A DNA stretch of 64,000 nt. Origin: Rhabditoides inermis (Eukaryota > Nematoda > Chromadorea > Rhabditida > Rhabditidae). Both the position numbers and the translations under genes were made by a program. Under the pieces are notes generated by a model that saw nothing but the letters and a program-made list of their open reading frames with translations, was not told where the DNA came from and made no database searches. This document shows positions 52,773-64,000 of the stretch, one piece after another (position 1 is the stretch's first letter; each line of letters starts with the position of its first letter). The stretch covers positions 1 to 64,000 of the forward strand of contig CAWZYM010000090.1 in NCBI GenBank assembly GCA_963966185.1. The letters are read 5' to 3'.

Positions 52773-55430
52773 ATGTTGGATTATTGGATAGTTGTTGCAG
52801 GTGTTCCGTCCGTTGAATCATCTGTTGCTACGTGCAGTATCGTCTTCTATATATCTATCACGACATGGACATCGACTGCATATTCAGGTATGGCTGTTAT
52901 TAGGATTACTGTAGATTACAGTATGCCTCGATCAATCGATAATCGATTGATCATTGTCCTAGGGTTAAATTCAGGGATTTATATCAGGAATAAGATGTCA
53001 TACCGGATTCGAATCTGACATGTTGGATTATTGGATAGTTGTTGCAGGTGTTCCGTCCGTTGAATCATCTGTTGCTACGTGCAGTATCGTCTTCTATATA
53101 TCTATCACGACATGGACATCGACTGCATATTCAGGTATGGCTGTTATTAGGATTACTGTAGATTACAGTATGCCTCGATCAATCGATAATCGATTGATCA
53201 TTGTCCTAGGCCTAAATTCAGGGATTTATATCAGGAATAAGATGTCATACCGGATTCGAATCTGACATGTTGGATTATTGGATAGTTGTTGCAGGTGTTC
53301 CGTCCGTTGAATCATCTGTTGCTACGTGCAGTATCGTCTTCTATATATCTATCACGACATGGACATCGACTGCATATTCAGGTATGGCTGTTATTAGGAT
53401 TACTGTAGATTACAGTATGCCTCGATCAATCGATAATCGATTGATCATTGTCCTAGGCCTAAATTCAGGGATTTATATCAGGAATAAGATGTCATACCGG
53501 ATTCGAATCTGACATGTTGGATTATTGGATAGTTGTTGCAGGTGTTCCGTCCGTTGAATCATCTGTTGCTACGTGCAGTATCGTCTTCTATATATCTATC
53601 ACGACATGGACATCGACTGCATATTCAGGTATGGCTGTTATTAGGATTACTGTAGATTACAGTATGCCTCGATCAATCGATAATCGATTGATCATTGTCC
53701 TAGGCCTAAATTCAGGGATTTATATCAGGAATAAGATGTCATACCGGATTCGAATCTGACATGTTGGATTATTGGATAGTTGTTGCAGGTGTTCCGTCCG
53801 TTGAATCATCTGTTGCTACGTGCAGTATCGTCTTCTATATATCTATCACGACATGGACATCGACTGCATATTCAGGTATGGCTGTTATTAGGATTACTGT
53901 AGATTACAGTATGCCTCGATCAATCGATAATCGATTGATCATTGTCCTAGGCCTAAATTCAGGGATTTATATCAGGAATAAGATGTCATACCGGATTCGA
54001 ATCTGACATGTTGGATTATTGGATAGTTGTTGCAGGTGTTCCGTCCGTTGAATCATCTGTTGCTACGTGCAGTATCGTCTTCTATATATCTATCACGACA
54101 TGGACATCGACTGCATATTCAGGTATGGCTGTTATTAGGATTACTGTAGATTACAGTATGCCTCGATCAATCGATAATCGATTGATCATTGTCCTAGGCC
54201 TAAATTCAGGGATTTATATCAGTAATAAGATGTCATACCGGATTCGAATCTGACATGTTGGATTATTGGATAGTTGTTGCAGGTGTTCCGTCCGTTGAAT
54301 CATCTGTTGCTACGTGCAGTATCGTCTTCTATATATCTATCACGACATGGACATCGACTGCATATTCAGGTATGGCTGTTATTAGGATTACTGTAGATTA
54401 CAGTATGCCTCGATCAATCGATAATCGATTGATCATTGTCCTAGGCCTAAATTCAGGGATTTATATCAGGAATAAGATGTCATACCGGATTCGAATCTGA
54501 CATGTTGGATTATTGGATAGTTGTTGCAGGTGTTCCGTCCGTTGAATCATCTGTTGCTACGTGCAGTATCGTCTTCTATATATCTATCACGACATGGACA
54601 TCGACTGCATATTCAGGTATGGCTGTTATTAGGATTACTGTAGATTACAGTATGCCTCGATCAATCGATAATCGATTGATCATTGTCCTAGGCCTAAATT
54701 CAGGGATTTATATCAGGAATAAGATGTCATACCGGATTCGAATCTGACATGTTGGAATATTGGATAGTTGTTGCAGGTGTTCCGTCCGTTGAATCATCTG
54801 TTGCTACGTGCAGTATCGTCTTCTATATATCTATCACGACATGGACATCGACTGCATATTCAGGTATGGCTGTTATTAGGATTACTGTAGATTACAGTAT
54901 GCCTCGATCAATCGATAATCGATTGATCATTGTCCTAGGCCTAAATTCAGGGATTTATATCAGGAATAAGATGTCATACCGGATTCGAATCTGACATGTT
55001 GGATTATTGGATAGTTGTTGCAGGTGTTCCGTCCGTTGAATCATCTGTTGCTACGTGCAGTATCGTCTTCTATATATCTATCACGACATGGACATCGACT
55101 GCATATTCAGGTATGGCTGTTATTAGGATTACTGTAGATTACAGTATGCCTCGATCAATCGATAATCGATTGATCATTGTCCTAGGCCTAAATTCAGGGA
55201 TTTATATCAGGAATAAGATGTCATACCGGATTCGAATCTGACATGTTGGATTATTGGATAGTTGTTGCAGGTGTTCCGTCCGTTGAATCATCTGTTGCTA
55301 CGTGCAGTATCGTCTTCTATATATCTATCACGACATGGACATCGACTGCATATTCAGGTATGGCTGTTATTAGGATTACTGTAGATTACAGTATGCCTCG
55401 ATCAATCGATAATCGATTGATTTCACTCTA
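52773..55430 (+). repeat. 247-bp tandem repeat, 11 near-identical copies
   Basis: Copies start at 52,773, 53,020, 53,267, 53,514, 53,761, 54,008, 54,255, 54,502, 54,749, 54,996 and 55,243. They differ at only a few positions, for example GGGTTAAATT in copy 1 and TGGAATATTG in copy 9. Each unit carries two perfect hairpins: ACTGTA/TACAGT with a 3-nt loop, and GATCAATCGAT/ATCGATTGATC around one A. Copy 11 loses homology near 55,430. Each contains an 81-residue open frame (MLDYWIVVAGVPSVESS) which I regard as a by-product. Confidence 0.97.
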
Positions 55431-55675
55431 GGCCTGAATTCAGGGACTTATATCAGAGATAAGATGTCTTTCCGGAATAGAATGTGACATATTGGATGGT
55501 TGGACAGTGGTTGCAGGTGTGCCGTCCGTTGAATCATCTGTCGTTACGTGCAGTATCGTCTTCTATACATCTATCAATGCATGGACATCGACTACATATT
55601 CAGGTGCGGCTGATTTTGGATTATTGTAGATTACAGTGTCTCAATCAATCGATAATCGATTGATATCACCCAATA
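55431..55675 (+). repeat. diverged twelfth copy of the 247-bp repeat
   Basis: Recognisable but with many substitutions, including GTGCCGTCCGTTGAATCATC and ATCAATCGATAATCGATTGA. It is therefore an older copy than the eleven to its left. Confidence 0.85.
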
Positions 55676-56250
55676 TCTTAATATTGACTGATAAGAGAAA
55701 GAGAGAAAGAGAAAGAAAGAGAAAAAGAAAAAAGAGAAAGAGAGTATTTGTAAATGGAAGTGTTTGTATAGGGTATCTCAAAAACTGGTTTTACCTTCGC
55801 TGCTCGTACTTACTCGGGAATATCGATTTAGCAGGGTGTAAAGTAGAATTTGGAGAAAATTATTAGGTATTTCATGACGTTCTACCTTTTTCACCATCTT
55901 TGAAATCTGTCATGATGTTCCGATTTTAGATGAACGCTGACATATCTCACTCCTCTCTTCTCATTCATCTTTCATGGAGCTTTACTAGGCAAGTGTTCCC
56001 TCTGGATTGGTCTTTCTCCAAGTCTTCCTTGCCCTGTAACGCTGGACTTTCATGGATCTTCGCTGCGAGTTGGAGACGGAATGGACAGCGCTGAACTTCG
56101 ATAACAGGACGGCAGAGAAGGACTTCGGGCAGATATGGATGAAGGACCTGATATGGACCTGAGTGTCTGTCTCCCTCACTCTAACTCGCCCTATCTCTTT
56201 CTCTATCTCTCTTTGTGGGTAGCGTAAGAGGTAGTATTACACACTGGTTG
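55676..56250. repeat. spacer block linking the 247-bp and 85-bp repeats
   Basis: Homologous, inverted, to 24,801-25,318. A shortened form (GGACGGCGCTGAACTTCAAT.. to ..GGGTAGCGTA) recurs as the spacer inside the 85-bp array at seven places. Confidence 0.75.
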
Positions 56251-59200
56251 GATTGTTTCTTGAGCGGGGCCACTAACTCTCCTTCCACCCTTATGGTGGT
56301 TGTTGCTAGAAGCTGTGGTCTCTTGAGATTGGTTATGGTGTTTCTTGAGCGGGGCCACTAACTCTCCTTCCACCCTTATGGTGGTTGTTGCTAGAAGCTG
56401 TGGTCTCTTGAGATTGGTTGTGGTGTTTCTTGAGCGGAGCCACTAACTCTCCTTCCACCCTTATGGTGGTTGTTGCTAGAAGCTGTGGTCTCTTGAGATT
56501 GGTTGTGGTGTTTCTTGAGCGGGGCCACTATCTCTCCTTCCACCCTTATGGTGGTTGTTGCTAGAAGCTGTGGTCTCTCTTGACATTGGTTGTGGTGTTT
56601 CTTGAGCGGGGCCACTAACTCTCCTTCCACCCTTATGGTGGTTGTTGCTAGAAGCTGTGGTCTCTTGAGATTGGTTATGGTGTTTCTTGAGCGGGGCCAC
56701 TAACTCTCCTTCCACCCTTATGGTGGTTGTTGCTAGAAGCTGTGGTCTCTTGAGATTGGTTGTGGTGTTTCTTGAGCGGGGCCACTATCTCTCCTTCCAC
56801 CCTTATGGTGGTTGTTGCTAGAAGCTGTGGTCTCATGAGATTGGTTGTGGTGTTTCTTGAGCGGGGCCACTAATTCTCCTTCCACCCTTATGGTGGTTGT
56901 TGCTAGAAGCTGTGGTTTCATGAGATTGGTTGTGGTGTTTCTTGAGCGGGGCCACTAATTCTCCTTCCACCCTTATGGTGGTTGTTGCTAGAAGCTGTGG
57001 TCTCATGAGATTGGTTGTGGTGTTTCTTGAGCGGGACCACTAATTCTCCTTCTACCCTTATGGTGGTCGTTGCTAGAAGCTGTGGTCTCATGAGATTGGT
57101 TGTGGTGTTTCTTGAGCGGGGCCACTATCTCTCCTTCCACCCTTATGGTGGTTGTTGCTAGAAGCTGTGGTCTCTTGAGATTGGTTGTGGTGTTTCTTGA
57201 GCGGGGCCACTATCTCTCCTTCCACCCTTATGGTGGTTGTTGCTAGAAGCTGTGGTCTCATGAGATTGGTTGTGGTGTTTCTTGAGCGGGGCCACTAATT
57301 CTCCTTCCACCCTTATGGTGGTTGTTGCTAGAAGCTGTGGTTTCATGAGATTGGTTGTGGTGTTTCTTGAGCGGGGCCACTAATTCTCCTTCCACCCTTA
57401 TGGTGGTTGTTGCTAGAAGCTGTGGTCTCATGAGATTGGTTGTGGTGTTTCTTGAGCGGGACCACTAATTCTCCTTCTACCCTTATGGTGGTCGTTGCTA
57501 GAAGCTGTGGTCTCATGAGATTGGTTGTGGTGTTTCTTGAGTGGGGTATCATCATCATCATCATCTTTCCCCCCTCTCTCTCCCTCTCCTTCCTCCCTCT
57601 CTCTCCTTCCTCCCTCCTCTATGCCCATATCCCTCTCCCTCCATTCAAAGTTTAATACAGGTTTATAATCAACGACAACCACATTTCACCAAGTCTCTTG
57701 ATCTGCTGAGTTAAAGACGGAATGGACGGCGCTGAACTTCAATAACAAAACGGCAGGGAAGGACTTCGGGCAGATATGGATGAAGGGTACCTGTGTGTCT
57801 GTCTCCCTCCCTCTATCTCGCCTTATCTCTTTCTCTATCTCTTTTTGTGGGTAGCGTAGAAGGTAGTATTACACACTGGTTGGATTGTTTCTTGAGCGGG
57901 GCCACTAATTCTCTTTTCACCCTTATGGTGGTTGTTGCTAGAAGCTGTGGTCTGTTGAGATTGGTTATGGTGTTTCTTGAGCGGGGCCACTAACTCTCCT
58001 TCCACCCTTGTGGTGGTTGTTGCTAGAAGCTGTGGTCTGTTGAGATTGGTTATGGTGTTTCTTGAGCGGGGCCACTAACTCTCCTTCCACCCTTATGGTG
58101 GTTGTTGCTAGAAGCTGTGGTCTGTTGAGATTGGTTATGGTGTTTCTTGAGCGGGGCCACTAACTCTCCTTCCACCCTTATGGTGGTTGTTGCTAGAAGC
58201 TGTGGTCTCTTGAGATTGGTTATGGCGTTTCTTGAGCGGGGCCACTAACTCTCCTTCCACCCTTATGGTGGTTTTTGCTAGAAGCTGTGGTCTCTTGAGA
58301 TTGGTTGTGGTGTTTCTTGAGCGGGGCCACTAACTCTCCTTCCACCCTTATGGTGGTTGTTGCTAGAAGCTGTGGTCTGTTGAGATTGGTTATGGTGTTT
58401 CTTGAGCGGGGCCACTAACTCTCCTTCCACCCTTATGGTGGTTGTTGCTAGAAGATGTGGTCTCATGAGATTGGTTGTGGTGTTTCTTGAGTGGGTTATC
58501 ATCATCATCATCTTCCCCCCCCCTCTCTCTCCCTCTCCTTCCTCCCTCCCTCTCCTTCCTCCCTCCTCTATCCCCATATCCCTCTCCCTCCATTCAAAGT
58601 TTAATACAGGTTCATAATCAACGACAACCACATTTCACCAAGTCTCTTGATCTGCTGAGTTGAAGACGGAATGGACGGCGCTGAACTTCAATAACAGAAC
58701 GGCAGGGAAGGACTCCGGGCAGATATGGATGAAGGGTACCTGTGTGTCTGTCTCCCTCCCTCAATCTCGCCTTATCTCTTTCTCTATCTCTCTTTGTGGG
58801 TAGCGTAAGAGGTAGTATTACACACTGGTTAGATTGTTTCTTGAGCGGGGCTACTAACTCTCCTTCCACCCTTATGGTGGTTGTTGCTAGAAGCTGTGGT
58901 CTCTTGAGATTGGTTGTGGTGTTTCTTGAGCGGGGCCACTAACTCTCCTTCCACCCTTATGGTGGTTGTTGCTAGAAGCTGTGGTCTCTTGAGATTGGTT
59001 GTGGTGTTTGTTGAGCGGGGCCACTAACTCTCCTTCCACCCTTATGGTGGTTGTTGCTAGAAGCTGTGGTCTCATGAGATTGGTTGTGGTGTTTCTTGAG
59101 CGGGGCCACTAATTCTCCTTCTACCCTTATGGTGGTCGTTGCTAGAAGCTGTGGTCTCATGAGATTGGTTGTGGTGTTTCTTGAGCGGGGCCACTAACTC

Positions 59201-62200
59201 TCCTTCCACCCTTATGGTGGTTGTTGCTAGAAGCTGTGGTCTCTTGAGATTGGTTGTGGTGTTTGTTGAGCGGGGCCACTAACTCTCCTTCCACCCTTAT
59301 GGTGGTTGTTGCTAGAAGCTGTGGTCTCATGAGATTGATTGTGGTGTTTCTTGAGCGGGGCCACTAATTCTCCTTCCACCCTTATGGTGGTTGTTGCTAG
59401 AAGCTGTGGTCTCATGAGATTGGTTGTGGTGTTTCTTGAGCGGGGCCACTAATTCTCCTTCTACCCTTATGGTGGTCGTTGCTAGAAGCTGTGGTCTCAT
59501 GAGATCGGTTGTGGTGTTTCTTGAGTGGGGTATCATCATCATCATCTTTCCCCCCTCTCTCTCCCTCTCCTCCCTCCCTCTCTCTCCTTCCTCCCTCCTC
59601 TATGCCCATATCCCTCTCCCTCCATTCAAAGTTTAATACAGGTTTATAATCAACGACAACCACATTTCACCAAGTCTCTTGATCTGCTGAGTTAAAGACG
59701 GAATGGACGGCGCTGAACTTCAATAACAAAACGGCAGGGAAGGACTTCGGGCAGATATGGATGAAGGGTACCTGTGTGTCTGTCTCCCTCCCTCAATCTC
59801 GCCTTATCTCTTTCTCTATCTCTCTTTGTGGGTAGCGTAAGAGGTAGTATTACACACTGGTTAGATTGTTTCTTGAGCGGGGCTACTAACTCTCCTTCCA
59901 CCCTTATGGTGGTTGTTGCTAGAAGCTGTGGTCTCTTGAGATTGGTTGTGGTGTTTCTTGAGCGGGGCCACTAACTCTCCTTCCACCCTTATGGTGGTTG
60001 TTGCTAGAAGCTGTGGTCTCTTGAGATTGGTTGTGGTGTTTGTTGAGCGGGGCCACTAACTCTCCTTCCACCCTTATGGTGGTTGTTGCTAGAAGCTGTG
60101 GTCTCATGAGATTGATTGTGGTGTTTCTTGAGCGGGGCCACTAATTCTCTTTCCACCCTTATGGTGGTTGTTGCTAGAAGCTGTGGTCTCATGAGATTGG
60201 TTGTGGTGTTTCTTGAGCGGGGCCACTAATTCTCCTTCTACCCTTATGGTGGTCGTTGCTAGAAGCTGTGGTCTCATGAGATTGGTTGTGGTGTTTCTTG
60301 AGCGGGGCCACTAACTCTCCTTCCACCCTTATGGTGGTTGTTGCTAGAAGCTGTGGTCTCTTGAGATTGGTTGTGGTGTTTGTTGAGCGGGGCCACTAAC
60401 TCTCCTTCCACCCTTATGGTGGTTGTTGCTAGAAGCTGTGGTCTCATGAGATTGATTGTGGTGTTTCTTGAGCGGGGCCACTAATTCTCCTTCCACCCTT
60501 ATGGTGGTTGTTGCTAGAAGCTGTGGTCTCATGAGATTGGTTGTGGTGTTTCTTGAGCGGGGCCACTAATTCTCCTTCTACCCTTATGGTGGTCGTTGCT
60601 AGAAGCTGTGGTCTCATGAGATCGGTTGTGGTGTTTCTTGAGTGGGGTATCATCATCATCATCTTTCCCCCCTCTCTCTCCCTCTCCTCCCTCCCTCTCT
60701 CTCCTTCCTCCCTCCTCTATGCCCATATCCCTCTCCCTCCATTCAAAGTTTAATACAGGTTTATAATCAACGACAACCACATTTCACCAAGTCTCTTGAT
60801 CTGCTGAGTTAAAGACGGAATGGACGGCGCTGAACTTCAATAACAAAACGGCAGGGAAGGACTTCGGGCAGATATGGATGAAGGGTACCTGTGTGTCTGT
60901 CTCCCTCCCTCAATCTCGCCTTATCTCTTTCTCTATCTCTCTTTGTGGGTAGCGTAAGAGGTAGTATTACACACTGGTTAGATTGTTTCTTGAGCGGGGC
61001 TACTAACTCTCCTTCCACCCTTATGGTGGTTGTTGCTAGAAGCTGTGGTCTCATGAGATTGGTTGTGGTGTTTCTTGAGCGGGGCCACTAATTCTCTTTT
61101 CACCCTTATGGTGGTTGTTGCTAGAAGCTGTGGTCTGTTGAGATTGGTTATGGTGTTTCTTGAGCGGGGCCACTAACTCTCCTTCCACCCTTGTGGTGGT
61201 TGTTGCTAGAAGCTGTGGTCTGTTGAGATTGGTTATGGTGTTTCTTGAGCGGGGCCACTAACTCTCCTTCCACCCTTATGGTGGTTGTTGCTAGAAGCTG
61301 TGGTCTGTTGAGATTGGTTATGGTGTTTCTTGAGCGGGGCCACTAACTCTCCTTCCACCCTTATGGTGGTTGTTGCTAGAAGCTGTGGTCTCTTGAGATT
61401 GGTTATGGTGTTTCTTGAGCGGGGCCACTAACTCTCCTTCCACCCTTATGGTGGTTGTTGCTAGAAGCTGTGGTCTCTTGAGATTGGTTGTGGTGTTTCT
61501 TGAGCGGGGCCACTAACTCTTCTTCCACCCTTATGGTGGTTGTTGCTAGAAGCTGTGGTCTGTTGAGATTGGTTATGGTGTTTCTTGAGCGGGGCCACTA
61601 TCTCTCCTTCCACCCTTATGGTGGTTGTTGCTAGAAGCTGTGGTCTCATGAGATTGGTTGTGGTGTTTCTTGAGTGGGTTATCATCATCATCATCATCTT
61701 CCCCCCCCCTCTATCTCTCTCCCTCTCCTTCCTCCCTCCCTCTCCTTCCTCCCTCCTCTATCCCCATATCCCTCTCCCTCCATTCAAAGTTTAATACAGG
61801 TTCATAATCAACGACAACCACATTTCACCAAGTCTCTTGATCTGCTGAGTTGAAGACGGAATGGACGGCGCTGAACTTCAATAACAGAACGGCAGGGAAG
61901 GACTCCGGGCAGATATGGATGAAGGGTACCTGTGTGTCTGTCTCCCTCCCTCAATCTCGCCTTATCTCTTTCTCTATCTCTCTTTGTGGGTAGCGTAAGA
62001 GGTAGTATTACACACTGGTTAGATTGTTTCTTGAGCGGGGCTACTAACTCTCCTTCCACCCTTATGGTGGTTGTTGCTAGAAGCTGTGGTCTCTTGAGAT
62101 TGGTTGTGGTGTTTGTTGAGCGGGGCCACTAACTCTCCTTCCACCCTTATGGTGGTTGTTGCTAGAAGCTGTGGTCTCATGAGATTGATTGTGGTGTTTC

Positions 62201-64000
62201 TTGAGCGGGGCCACTAATTCTCTTTCCACCCTTATGGTGGTTGTTGCTAGAAGCTGTGGTCTCATGAGATTGGTTGTGGTGTTTCTTGAGCGGGGCCACT
62301 AATTCTCCTTCTACCCTTATGGTGGTCGTTGCTAGAAGCTGTGGTCTCATGAGATTGGTTGTGGTGTTTCTTGAGCGGGGCCACTAACTCTCCTTCCACC
62401 CTTATGGTGGTTGTTGCTAGAAGCTGTGGTCTCTTGAGATTGGTTGTGGTGTTTGTTGAGCGGGGCCACTAACTCTCCTTCCACCCTTATGGTGGTTGTT
62501 GCTAGAAGCTGTGGTCTCATGAGATTGATTGTGGTGTTTCTTGAGCGGGGCCACTAATTCTCCTTCCACCCTTATGGTGGTTGTTGCTAGAAGCTGTGGT
62601 CTCATGAGATTGGTTGTGGTGTTTCTTGAGCGGGGCCACTAATTCTCCTTCTACCCTTATGGTGGTCGTTGCTAGAAGCTGTGGTCTCATGAGATCGGTT
62701 GTGGTGTTTCTTGAGTGGGGTATCATCATCATCATCTTTCCCCCCTCTCTCTCCCTCTCCTCCCTCCCTCTCTCTCCTTCCTCCCTCCTCTATGCCCATA
62801 TCCCTCTCCCTCCATTCAAAGTTTAATACAGGTTTATAATCAACGACAACCACATTTCACCAAGTCTCTTGATCTGCTGAGTTAAAGACGGAATGGACGG
62901 CGCTGAACTTCAATAACAAAACGGCAGGGAAGGACTTCGGGCAGATATGGATGAAGGGTACCTGTGTGTCTGTCTCCCTCCCTCAATCTCGCCTTATCTC
63001 TTTCTCTATCTCTCTTTGTGGGTAGCGTAAGAGGTAGTATTACACACTGGTTAGATTGTTTCTTGAGCGGGGCTACTAACTCTCCTTCCACCCTTATGGT
63101 GGTTGTTGCTAGAAGCTGTGGTCTCATGAGATTGGTTGTGGTGTTTCTTGAGCGGGGCCACTAATTCTCTTTTCACCCTTATGGTGGTTGTTGCTAGAAG
63201 CTGTGGTCTGTTGAGATTGGTTATGGTGTTTCTTGAGCGGGGCCACTAACTCTCCTTCCACCCTTATGGTGGTTGTTGCTAGAAGCTGTGGTCTCATGAG
63301 ATTGGTTGTGGTGTTTCTTGAGCGGGGCCACTAATTCTCCTTCCACCCTTATGGTGGTTGTTGCTAGAAGCTGTGGTTTCATGAGATTGGTTGTGGTGTT
63401 TCTTGAGCGGGGCCACTAATTCTCCTTCCATCCTTATGGTGGTTGTTGCTAGAAGCTGTGGTCTCATGAGATTGGTTGTGGTGTTTCTTGAGCGGGGCCA
63501 CTAATTCTCCTTCTACCCTTATGGTGGTCGTTGCTAGAAGCTGTGGTCTCATGAGATTGGTTGTGGTGTTTCTTGAGTGGGGTATCATCATCATCATCTT
63601 TCCCCCCCTCTCTCTCTCCCTCTCCTTCCTCCCTCTCTCTCCTTCCTCCCTCCTCTATGCCCATATCCCTCTCCCTCCATTCAAAGTTTAATACAGGTTT
63701 ATAATCAACGACAACCACATTTCACCAAGTCTCTTGATCTGCTGAGTTAAAGACGGAATGGACGGCGCTGAACTTCAATAACAAAACGGCAGGGAAGGAC
63801 TTCGGGCAGATATGGATGAAGGGTACCTGTGTGTCTGTCTCCCTCCCTCTATCTCGCCTTATCTCTTTCTCTATCTCTTTTTGTGGGTAGCGTAGAAGGT
63901 AGTATTACACACTGGTTGGATTGTTTCTTGAGCGGGGCCACTAACTCTCCTTTCACCCTTATGGTGGTTGTTGCTAGAAGCTGTGGTCTGTTGAGATTGG
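56250..64000 (-). repeat. 85-bp satellite with seven spacer blocks, runs off the window
   Basis: 85-bp units with CCTTCCACCCTTATGGTGG are interrupted about every 1 kb by a spacer of about 350 bp (near 57,540, 58,490, 59,520, 60,640, 61,670, 62,715 and 63,580). The spacer consists of an ATC microsatellite, a CT-rich part and the GGACGGCGCTGAACTTC segment. Superunits are duplicated: 58,618-58,869 reappears at 61,808-62,059 (3,190 bp), 59,424 at 60,541 (1,117 bp) and 60,541 at 62,614 (2,073 bp). All open frames here follow the repeat. No gene is seen. Confidence 0.95.

Noticed and set aside
52773..55430. CRISPR-like array
   Set aside because: The 247-bp units are contiguous, with no short repeat and unique spacer structure, and the context is eukaryotic. 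The same holds for the 85-bp units at 56,250-64,000.

Overview
This is a eukaryotic, most probably metazoan, window. Its protein-coding genes are split into many small exons by very short GT-AG introns (38-150 nt is usual). One fragment is an animal-type kainate/AMPA glutamate-receptor exon pair, a CR1/L2/Jockey-like LINE is present, and most of the DNA is satellite and dispersed repeat. The species cannot be fixed from sequence alone. Short introns, an ionotropic glutamate receptor and GA-rich introns would fit an early-branching or compact-intron animal such as a sponge or appendicularian. That is inference.

Layout. 1-3.1 kb: a broken WD40-like exon and the 3' exons of an unrecognised minus-strand coiled-coil gene. 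3.1-22.8 kb: one satellite array of about 88 units of 224 bp, with several layers of higher-order repeat (2,695, 1,566, 1,564 and 4,919 bp). 22.9-33.2 kb: nested dispersed repeats (SINE-like heads, long palindromic hairpin elements, an 85-bp satellite, a composite element), three tandem copies of a PARG-like exon, and an isolated glutamate-receptor exon pair. 33.2-36.6 kb: a 5'-truncated LINE with an intact ORF2. 36.6-38.4 kb: more of the composite element. 38.9-51.5 kb: a gene island on the plus strand. 51.9-64 kb: inverted copies of the composite element, eleven near-identical 247-bp repeats, then an 85-bp satellite running off the window end.

The gene island holds a 139-aa unrecognised gene (38,934-39,850); a 13-exon gene (40,140-42,583) whose splice phases all fit and which encodes a USP deubiquitinase with a complete OTU deubiquitinase domain nested inside it; two convergent micro-genes between near-identical 210-bp inverted repeats that each carry a TGACGTCA site; a small Lys-rich gene; and a 13-exon poly(ADP-ribose) glycohydrolase (PARG, 45,667-51,518). 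The nested USP-OTU protein is the most striking item: I know of no described family with this layout. The PARG keeps its two catalytic-loop glutamates but has lost the Gly-Gly-Gly loop. One of its 45-nt introns is built around the core of a repeat that is dispersed and tandemly amplified elsewhere in the window.

Gene models were built by hand from splice signals and reading-frame continuity. No transcript, database or alignment evidence was available.
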